A stretch of DNA of 64,000 bases from Bifidobacterium scardovii JCM 12489 = DSM 13734 (GTDB lineage Bacteria > Actinomycetota > Actinomycetes > Actinomycetales > Bifidobacteriaceae), in contig NZ_AP012331.1 in the NCBI RefSeq assembly GCF_001042635.1, positions 868,001 to 932,000 of the forward strand, read 5' to 3'. Below are positions 43,724-49,444 of this stretch, piece by piece. The number at the start of each line of letters is the position of its first letter. Within the stretch, counting starts at the first letter, position 1. Both the position numbers and the translations under genes were made by a program. The notes under the pieces are model-generated. The model was not told the origin of the DNA, ran no database searches, and worked only from the letters and a program-made list of their open reading frames with translations.

Positions 43724-45397
43724 TCAGTGCGCCAGCATCTCGGTGGCGACCTCCTCCTTGCCCATCGAGGCGGGGTAGTAGGTCGGCCAGTTGTCCATCT
43801 CCTTGAGCGTCTCCTCCTGCGAATCGTCACCCATGAAGATGTGGAAGTGCGCCGCCTTGGACGGGGCGATGCCGTGGTCGGAGAACTGCACGATCTTCGG
43901 CGCCCCCTCGGGCACGTCGCCGGTGGCGGTGAACAGGTAGCGCACGCCGCGGTTGCCCTTGGCGTAGTCGAGGACCTTGTATCCGTCGTAGCGGTAGGTC
44001 GCCGTGGCGGTCTTGCCGTTGCGCGTGAAGCTCATCGTGTCGCCGCTGATGGCGATCTTCTCCACATCGGTGCGGTAGCCGGTGTCGTAGTACTTCTTGT
44101 ATTCCGCCGCGCTCATGCCGCCCTTCTTGGCCTTCGCCTCCATCACGGCGTCGAGCGTGCCGTCCTTGAGCAGCGGGTACACGGACTGCCATTCGCCCTC
44201 GTAGTCGGAGAGCGAGCGGTCCTTGACGTCCTGCGTCAGGAAGAAGCCGTTCGTGGTGTCGGTCGCCAGCGTCTGGTTCGCGATCAGCGTCAGCCATCCC
44301 AGCAGCGTGGTCTGGTTCTCCGGCAGCTGTTCGGTGGCGGAGATGATCGTCTTGTGGCTGGCCTTCGCGGCGTCGTCGAGCTTTTCGGCGAAGCCGCTCA
44401 TCTCCTGCGGATTGACGACGAGGATGTCCACGTCGTCGCCCGAGACGGTGGCGAGCGCGTTCTTCAGGTCGGCCGCTGACGGCTCGGCCTCGTTGTTCAT
44501 CGCGTTCGTGTAGGCGGCCGGGGTCTTGTCGACCGCGCCGATGTACTCCAGCAGGTAGGTGACGATCGATTCGGTGGCCACATACCGGCGGGTGACGCCC
44601 GCGGCGCGTCCCTTGTTCACCAGCGTGACGAAATCGGCGTACCGGCCGTTCCACTCGTTGAACCGCCGCTGCGCGGTGGCCGCGGTGGCCGAGCCGTCGC
44701 CGGCGCGTTTGGCATAGGCCGCGTTGATCGCCTCGGCGGCCTTCAGCACGGCGTCCGGGCTGAACCACAGATGCGGGTTCGTGGAGCCGTGGTGGTGATG
44801 GTGGGCGTGCGAGTCGCCGGCCTCGCCATCCGCGTCGTCGTGGCTGTGGGAGTGCTCGTCGGTGGCGGTGATGCCCATCAGGTCGCCCACGTTCACGATC
44901 GACTGCCGCGACTTGTCGAGCTGCGCCTTTTCGGCCCAGCCGTCGTATCCGGCGCCGTTGAGCACCACGATGTCGGCCTTGGCGAGCTTCGCCAGATCCG
45001 CGGCGGTGGCCTCGTAGTCGTGCGGGTCGGCGGAGGTCGAGTTGATCAGCGAGGTCACCTCGGCGCACGAGCCGATGAGCTCCTGGGCGAGTGATCCCCA
45101 TTGATTGACCGAGGCGACCACGGTGAACGTCGTGTCGCAGCTGTCCTTGTCCGTGCTCGCCGCGGGTACCATGGCGCCGCCGGAGGCGTTGGGCTGCGCG
45201 TGGCCCGGGCGCAGGAAGGTGAAGGCGCCGAGGATCAGGCCGGACAGCAGCGCGCCGACGACGAACGCGACGGCGATGCTGAGGACGGCGGTGCGCCGGG
45301 TGTTGCCGTGCGGCGCCGCTGCGGCGGCCGGCGATGGTCCGGTTGCGGGGACGGCCGTGGTGGAATCGGAGTGGGGGCTGGTGTGTGGTGCGGTCAT
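43724..45397 (-). CDS. ZnuA-ZinT fusion zinc-binding protein (AdcA-like)
   Basis: A 557-residue membrane-anchored zinc capture protein. After a Pro/Ala-rich start comes one membrane helix (about 37-60). The ZnuA domain spans about 85-380 and contains ligand-type motifs ADPHDYEAT and NPHLWFSPDA around a His-rich loop (EHSHSHDDADG and HAHHHHHG). The position that is often His in ZnuA reads ATESIVTYLLEY, as in the Glu/Ser-type branch. The ZinT domain (about 385-557) starts SLSDYEGEWQSVYPLLKDGTLD and ends with the HFHIFMGDD metal site and the GWPTYYP-like NWPTYYPASM. Streptococcal AdcA has the same fusion. It is the last gene of the operon that encodes Cys-poor ribosomal proteins. Confidence 0.92.
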   Translation of the reverse strand: MTAPHTSPHSDSTTAVPATGPSPAAAAAPHGNTRRTAVLSIAVAFVVGALLSGLILGAFTFLRPGHAQPNASGGAMVPAASTDKDSCDTTFTVVASVNQWGSLAQELIGSCAEVTSLINSTSADPHDYEATAADLAKLAKADIVVLNGAGYDGWAEKAQLDKSRQSIVNVGDLMGITATDEHSHSHDDADGEAGDSHAHHHHHGSTNPHLWFSPDAVLKAAEAINAAYAKRAGDGSATAATAQRRFNEWNGRYADFVTLVNKGRAAGVTRRYVATESIVTYLLEYIGAVDKTPAAYTNAMNNEAEPSAADLKNALATVSGDDVDILVVNPQEMSGFAEKLDDAAKASHKTIISATEQLPENQTTLLGWLTLIANQTLATDTTNGFFLTQDVKDRSLSDYEGEWQSVYPLLKDGTLDAVMEAKAKKGGMSAAEYKKYYDTGYRTDVEKIAISGDTMSFTRNGKTATATYRYDGYKVLDYAKGNRGVRYLFTATGDVPEGAPKIVQFSDHGIAPSKAAHFHIFMGDDSQEETLKEMDNWPTYYPASMGKEEVATEMLAH

Positions 45398-45548
45398 GCT
45401 CTGGTTTTCTACGTGTCGTATGGATGTCGGATGTCGTGTATGGGTGGTTCTTGCGCCGGCGGATGGCCGTTGGGTCGGCGCCCGGCGGTATCTCGGCGGT
45501 GTTCCGGTCGTCCCCGATCGGAGATGGCCGGAAACGACCGGGAACGGA

Positions 45549-45716
45549 TCAGGGCTTCACGTAGCCCTTGCGCACGGCGGCCGCCAGGTACTGCGGTACC
45601 TGCACGGTCTGTCCGTCCGGCGTGCGCACCGTGGACAGCTGCGGCGCCTTGGCCTTCCAGTTGGCCCGCCGCGCGTGCGTGTTCGCCCGTGATGTTCTGA
45701 CTTTGGGCAGCGCCAT
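45549..45716 (-). CDS. rpmF: Ribosomal protein L32, zinc-independent form
   Basis: The 55-residue L32 begins [20 protein letters not shown] and ends YLAAAVRKGYVKP. The zinc-binding cysteines of the usual L32 are absent. ATG 45716 overlaps the L36 stop by one base (TGATG), so translation is coupled. The protein replaces the zinc-containing paralogue during zinc starvation. Confidence 0.93.
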   Translation of the reverse strand: MALPKVRTSRANTHARRANWKAKAPQLSTVRTPDGQTVQVPQYLAAAVRKGYVKP

Positions 45717-45838
45717 CAGCCTTGCCTCGCTTTCCAGTGGGGGTTCTTCTTGTTGATCACGTACAGGTGGCCGCGCCGGCGCACGACGTATGAGCCGTCC
45801 TTGCGCGCCAGCGAGCGGATCGATGCCTTGACCTTCAT
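45716..45838 (-). CDS. rpmJ: Ribosomal protein L36, zinc-independent form
   Basis: This 40-residue gene was read directly from the minus strand: [20 protein letters not shown] followed by [20 protein letters not shown]. It matches the Cys-free L36 type (VVRRRGxxYVINK...KARQG) and lacks all the zinc ligands. AAAGGACACC precedes the ATG. It lies between the L31 and L32 genes of the zinc-starvation operon. Confidence 0.93.
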   Translation of the reverse strand: MKVKASIRSLARKDGSYVVRRRGHLYVINKKNPHWKARQG

Positions 45839-45862
45839 GGTGTCCTTTGTGTTCCTTTCGGG

Positions 45863-46120
45863 CTATTTCCTGCCGTAGCGGGCGTTGAACTTCTGCACCT
45901 GCCCGGCGGAGTCGACCACGCGGCTCTTGCCGGTGTAGAACGGGTGGCTGCAGGCCGACACCTCCACGTCGACCAGCGGGTAGGTGTTGCCGTCCTCCCA
46001 TTCGATGGTCGGCAGGCTCGAGGCCTTGGCCGCCAGCGTCGAGCGCGTGAGGAACGCCTTGCCGGCCGAGCGGTCGCGGAAGACCACATAGCCGTAGCTT
46101 GGATGGATGTCTGGTTTCAT
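45863..46120 (-). CDS. rpmE: Ribosomal protein L31 type B, zinc-independent form
   Basis: The 85-residue type B L31 begins [20 protein letters not shown] and contains the signature [29 protein letters not shown]. It has a single cysteine and so lacks the CxxC zinc site of type A L31. AAGGACAACAAC precedes the start. L31 is released from ribosomes early in zinc starvation and replaced by this form. Confidence 0.95.
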   Translation of the reverse strand: MKPDIHPSYGYVVFRDRSAGKAFLTRSTLAAKASSLPTIEWEDGNTYPLVDVEVSACSHPFYTGKSRVVDSAGQVQKFNARYGRK

Positions 46121-46185
46121 GTTGTTGTCCTTGTCGTTCGTGTGCTATTCGTTGTCGTTCCGATAGGCCGGTCGGCCGCTGGCGG

Positions 46186-46491
46186 TCACCAGCTGGACTT
46201 CACGACTCCGGGCAGTTCGCCCTTGTGCGCCTTCTCGCGCAGGTTGATGCGCGACAGGCCGAATTTGCGGTTGTAGGCGCGCGGCCGCCCGTCGATCGAA
46301 TCGCGGTTGCGCAGCCTGGTCGGGCTGGCGTCGCGGGGGAGCGCCTGCAGCTTGCGCATCGCCTCCGCCCGCGCGTCGGCCGGCAGATGCGGATTGACGC
46401 TGTCCCGCTTGTATTGCGCGCGGCGCTCGGCGTATTTGGCGACGATGCGTTCGCGCAGCAGCTGCTTGTTGATTTTGCTGGTTTTGGCCAC
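46186..46491 (-). CDS. rpsN: Ribosomal protein S14, zinc-independent long form
   Basis: The 101-residue S14 ([20 protein letters not shown] to [15 protein letters not shown]) is the long form without the CxxC..CxxC zinc motif. [22 protein letters not shown] is the conserved C-terminus. It starts at GTG 46491 with AAGGAGG seven bases upstream. It is the third gene of the zinc-starvation operon. Confidence 0.95.
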   Translation of the reverse strand: MAKTSKINKQLLRERIVAKYAERRAQYKRDSVNPHLPADARAEAMRKLQALPRDASPTRLRNRDSIDGRPRAYNRKFGLSRINLREKAHKGELPGVVKSSW

Positions 46492-46675
46492 AATGGCCTC
46501 CTTGGGAATGTTGGTGGATGATGATCGCCCGACGGCGCCCGATAAGGGGCGCGCGGCGCGCGTGCGGCGGATGGCCGATAGGAGAAACCGCGGGCGATGC
46601 CGGGAACGGCGATCCGCCGCCGGCGCGGCCGCGTTGCATGTGCCGCCGGGCGAAGTGTGATTCGGCGCGTCTGAT

Positions 46676-46846
46676 TCAGCGCGTCTCGCGGAAGATCACG
46701 CGCTTTCGCACGACCGGGTCGAACTTCGTCAGCTCGAGGCGGTCCGGCGTGTTGCGCCGGTTTTTGGTGGTGGTGTAGGTGAATCCGGTGCCGGCCGTGG
46801 ATTTGAGGGTGATCACCGGGCGGATGTCCGCCGATTTGCTTGCCAT
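46676..46846 (-). CDS. rpmG: Ribosomal protein L33, zinc-independent form
   Basis: A 56-residue L33 was read directly from the minus strand, beginning [20 protein letters not shown] and ending [14 protein letters not shown], with the typical [28 protein letters not shown] core. No cysteine is present, so this is the C-minus form. AAAGGACTGTC precedes the ATG. It follows the L28 gene. Confidence 0.94.
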   Translation of the reverse strand: MASKSADIRPVITLKSTAGTGFTYTTTKNRRNTPDRLELTKFDPVVRKRVIFRETR

Positions 46847-46943
46847 GACAGTCCTTTATGTGTGCTCGCCGCGGCCGATGTGGCCGCTTGCGTATGTGGT
46901 CGCCGCGCCGGGCGTGGCGTGGCGGTTTCGGTTTCCGATGCGC

Positions 46944-47171
46944 TCAGCCGTTGCGCGCGATGCGCGCCAGCGCCGCCTCGATGCCGATGCGGTCGACGGT
47001 CTTGAGCCCCTTCGTGCTGAGCGTCAGCGTGACGTGGCGCTGGAGCGACGGCACCCAGTACCTCTTGGACTGCAGGTTCGGGCTGAAGGTTCGGCGTGTT
47101 TTCTTGTGCGAGTGGGATATGCGGTTGCCTCTCGAGGCGCGCTTGCCCAGCATTTGACATTGTTTGGTCAT
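46944..47171 (-). CDS. rpmB: Ribosomal protein L28, zinc-poor form
   Basis: The 75-residue L28 begins MTKQCQMLGKRASRGNRISH and ends TVDRIGIEAALARIARNG. Only one cysteine (Cys5) remains, too few for the usual L28 zinc site. It is the first gene of the operon. The -10 TATATT (47178-47183) and -35 TTGATA (47200-47205) place the transcription start at or next to the A of the ATG, so the mRNA is probably leaderless; no Shine-Dalgarno site is seen. The Zur-like box lies inside the promoter spacer. Confidence 0.93.
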   Translation of the reverse strand: MTKQCQMLGKRASRGNRISHSHKKTRRTFSPNLQSKRYWVPSLQRHVTLTLSTKGLKTVDRIGIEAALARIARNG

Positions 47172-47177
47172 GCCGCC

Positions 47178-47205
47178 AATATAGCATAATGAGAATCATT
47201 ATCAA
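47178..47205 (-). promoter_or_regulatory. Promoter of the zinc-starvation ribosomal operon
   Basis: Minus-strand -35 TTGATA and -10 TATATT are spaced 16 bp and overlap the Zur-like box at 47190-47204. Transcription should start about 7 bp after the -10, close to the L28 ATG at 47171. Confidence 0.6.
47190..47204. promoter_or_regulatory. Zur-like box between rpmB and the COG0523-like gene
   Basis: TGAGAATCATTATCA, or TGATAATGATTCTCA on the other strand, is a near-consensus actinobacterial Zur site. Only 49 bp separate the two start codons, so one bound Zur dimer could block both divergent units. Confidence 0.8.
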
Positions 47206-47220
47206 ATCAGAGAGGTTGTT

Positions 47221-47988
47221 ATGACTCGTTCGGTACTGCAATCACGGGGAAACGCGGAGGTCGGCATGGCGGTGACGCTGCTCACCGGGGTCGATCGGCT
47301 CAGCATGGACGCGGTCGCGTTCTCGCTGGTCGACTCCTGCCCGTCCGTCTGCTCCATCACCTACGACGTGCGCCGCGACGACGACGCCGAGTCGGGGCTC
47401 GACGTCGTCTGGCGCATGGATGAGCCGATGGAGGGTGGCGCCATGTTCGGCACGTCCGATTCCTTCGCCCTGCAGGATTGCTGCCTGAGCTGCGAGGTCA
47501 AGCACCATGCCGCCCGGCTGCTCGAATCGGTGGCCGGGCGGGTCGACTCGGTGCTGATCTCGCTGCCGATCGGCGTCGAGGCCACGCCGGTCGCGCAGTA
47601 TCTGGACGATCTGTTCCGGCTCGACGACTGGGGCGAGGGGTCCCGAGTCGCGGCCATCGCCGATGCGGTCGGTCTGGACGAGTTCGAGGAGCGTTTCTTC
47701 GACGACGACCTGCTGTGCCTGTGCGGCGTCGGCGCCGACGATTCCCTGTTCGACGAGCGCTCCACCGGCGCGGTGGTCTCCCGTCTGATCCGCGAGGCGT
47801 CGCATGTGCTGGAGCTGCCGGTGGTCGGCAGCGGGTGCCTGGCCCGTCACGTCGACGCGCTTGGCGAATGCGCGTGCCGCGACATCATCCGCGCCATCGC
47901 CAAGCGCGGCGCGGTGGTGCATGAGGATGCGCACGACGTTTCGCTGCAGTTGCTCTGCTCGCGGGACCATGCGGTGAGCCTGCTGTAG
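47221..47988 (+). CDS. COG0523-like protein without a P-loop
   Basis: This 255-residue protein resembles actinobacterial COG0523/CobW-like putative zinc chaperones. It opens with AVTLLTGVDRLSMDAVAFSL where those proteins have a strand and P-loop, and it has QDCCLSCEVKHHAARLLE (Cys87, 88, 91) where they carry the CxCC metal motif. No GxxGxGKT Walker A is present, so GTP binding is doubtful. Further Cys pairs (LLCLCG, CACRD) lie C-terminally. AGAGAGG lies five bases before the ATG. It shares a Zur-like operator with the ribosomal operon and should be made in zinc limitation, possibly as a metal-binding or scaffold protein. Confidence 0.68.
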   Translation: MTRSVLQSRGNAEVGMAVTLLTGVDRLSMDAVAFSLVDSCPSVCSITYDVRRDDDAESGLDVVWRMDEPMEGGAMFGTSDSFALQDCCLSCEVKHHAARLLESVAGRVDSVLISLPIGVEATPVAQYLDDLFRLDDWGEGSRVAAIADAVGLDEFEERFFDDDLLCLCGVGADDSLFDERSTGAVVSRLIREASHVLELPVVGSGCLARHVDALGECACRDIIRAIAKRGAVVHEDAHDVSLQLLCSRDHAVSLL

Positions 47989-48060
47989 AGGGAGCCGCGC
48001 CTGTTGTGCCGGGGTGCCCGGCGCTGCGAAGGAACGCGAAACGCCGATTGGTAAAGATAA

Positions 48061-48075
48061 TGAAAATGAGTCTCA
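48061..48075. promoter_or_regulatory. Zur-like box upstream of the znuA-type gene
   Basis: TGAAAATGAGTCTCA matches the Zur consensus with dyad ends TGAAAATGA/TCTCA. A -10 TATAGT (48084-48089) begins 9 bp later, so bound repressor would cover the -35 region. Confidence 0.7.
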
Positions 48076-48181
48076 TTACGGTGTATAGTGACTCATGGTC
48101 GGCAAGGGGGACGTGGTTTGGGGGCGTAAGCGCCGCCGGCCGCATGTTCCGGCACCGATGCCGATGACACAAGCAGAGGAT

Positions 48182-48202
48182 ATGAAAGCGTATAGGTCAT
48201 GA
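48182..48202 (+). CDS. Possible six-codon leader ORF before the znuA-type gene
   Basis: ATG AAA GCG TAT AGG TCA TGA encodes MKAYRS. It has its own AGAGGAT site upstream and its stop overlaps the ATG of the next gene (ATGA). The znuA-type gene itself lacks a good ribosome site, so translation could depend on this mini-ORF. Speculative, because no comparative support is available. Confidence 0.35.
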   Translation: MKAYRS

Positions 48203-49134
48203 ATAACATGCATGGTTCCATCCGTTCCGCATTCACGCGCATCGCGGCTCTCGCGGTGGCCGGCGTGGCGGCGATCTCGCTCGCCGCCTGCGGCTCCACG
48301 AGCGGCGCGAGCAATGGTTCGTCGAGCGATTCCGGTTCCGCGGCGAGCGGCAAGATCGAAGTCGTCGCGTCCATCAACCAGTGGGGATCGGTCGCCAAGG
48401 ACTTGGGCGGCGACCACGTCGACGTCACCAGCATCATGAGCAACACCAACGTCGAGGCGCACGACTACGAGCCGACCAGCCAGGACGTCGCCAAGTTCGG
48501 CAGCGCCAAGGTCGCCGTGGTGAACGGCGCCGACTACGACCCGTGGGCCAGCAAGGCGGCCAAGTCCACCAAGGCCACGCTGATCGACGCGGCCGAGACC
48601 GCCGGCAAGAAGGAGGGCGACAACCCGCACGTCTGGTTCTCCGCCGCCGTGCGCAACTCCACCGCCGACGCGATCACCGCCGCCTACCAGAAAGCCGATC
48701 CGAGCAACAAGGACGACTACGAGAAGCTCAACAAGACCTGGCACGAGCAGGAGCAGAAGCTGGAGGACGCGATCAAGCAGGCCTCCGCGAAGACCAAGGG
48801 GCTGCCGTACGCGGCCACCGAGTCCGTGGCCTGGTACCTCGCCGATGATCTGGGCATGACCGACGACACCCCGACCGGCTACGCCCAGGCCTCCGCCAAC
48901 GAGAGCGAGCCGACCCCGGCCGACATCAAGGCCTTCCAGGACGCGCTCAAGGGCGGTTCGATCAAGATGCTCGTCTTCAACACGCAGGAGGCCAACGCCA
49001 CCACCGATCAGATCACCGGTGCGGCCAAGGATGCCAACGTGCCGATCATCGAGCTCACCGAGCAGATGCCGAAGCAGTACTCGAACCTGCTCGAGTGGAT
49101 GACCGCGCTGGTCGGCGAATTCGCCAAGGCCTGA
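48199..49134 (+). CDS. ZnuA-type zinc ABC transporter substrate-binding lipoprotein
   Basis: The 311-residue lipoprotein has signal peptide and lipobox AAISLAAC-GS (Cys31) and a Ser/Gly linker. The domain includes EVVASINQWGSVAKDLGGDH, EAHDYEPTSQDVAKFG, NPHVWFSAAV, AATESVAWYLADDLG and FNTQEANATTDQIT. It lacks the His-rich loop of the ZnuA-ZinT protein. The third common histidine is replaced within ATESVAW. ATG 48199 overlaps a possible leader ORF; ATG 48208 is an alternative. Zur control is likely from the box at 48061. No ATPase or permease gene lies beside it, so it must use transporter parts encoded elsewhere. Confidence 0.92.
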   Translation: MNNMHGSIRSAFTRIAALAVAGVAAISLAACGSTSGASNGSSSDSGSAASGKIEVVASINQWGSVAKDLGGDHVDVTSIMSNTNVEAHDYEPTSQDVAKFGSAKVAVVNGADYDPWASKAAKSTKATLIDAAETAGKKEGDNPHVWFSAAVRNSTADAITAAYQKADPSNKDDYEKLNKTWHEQEQKLEDAIKQASAKTKGLPYAATESVAWYLADDLGMTDDTPTGYAQASANESEPTPADIKAFQDALKGGSIKMLVFNTQEANATTDQITGAAKDANVPIIELTEQMPKQYSNLLEWMTALVGEFAKA

Positions 49135-49157
49135 TGCGGTAGGTTCGCGGACATGGC

Positions 49158-49191
49158 AAAAGCCGCCGGACATCTTGTCCGGCGGCTTTTT
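49158..49191 (+). terminator. Terminator after the znuA-type gene
   Basis: The stem AAAAGCCGCCGGAC/GTCCGGCGGCTTTT (49158-49171 with 49177-49190) with loop ATCTT is followed by T. It lies 23 bp after the stop codon and is a textbook Rho-independent signal. Confidence 0.92.
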
Positions 49192-49200
49192 CGTATTCGT

Positions 49201-49396
49201 CCCGCTGACTTACGGTCGTTGTGGAACTCCCGGGAAACTTGTAAGCCAGCAGGGATGCCGAGCACTGTGCTGACTTACAGTCTGCTCGGCGAACCAAAAA
49301 GACTGTATGCCAGCGGGGAGTGAGCGGGGAACCATGCGGGATTCGTGTGCTGACTTACGGTCGGGCAGCACCGTCAAAAGGCTGTAAGTCAACACT
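49201..49396. repeat. Three tandem GCTGACTTAC-type inverted-repeat units
   Basis: Copies lie at about 49201-49253, 49267-49316 and 49347-49396. Each begins GCTGACTTAC(G/A)GTC or AGTC and ends in TGTAAGCCAGC, TGTATGCCAGC or TGTAAGTCAAC, so each can form a long hairpin. The inner sequence of about 25 bp differs between copies. A fourth copy lies at 12011-12060. Confidence 0.8.
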
Positions 49397-49444
49397 GAAC
49401 CGTGGAGGCGGGGCCTATGAATCCCCATGGCCCGCACCCTCGCC

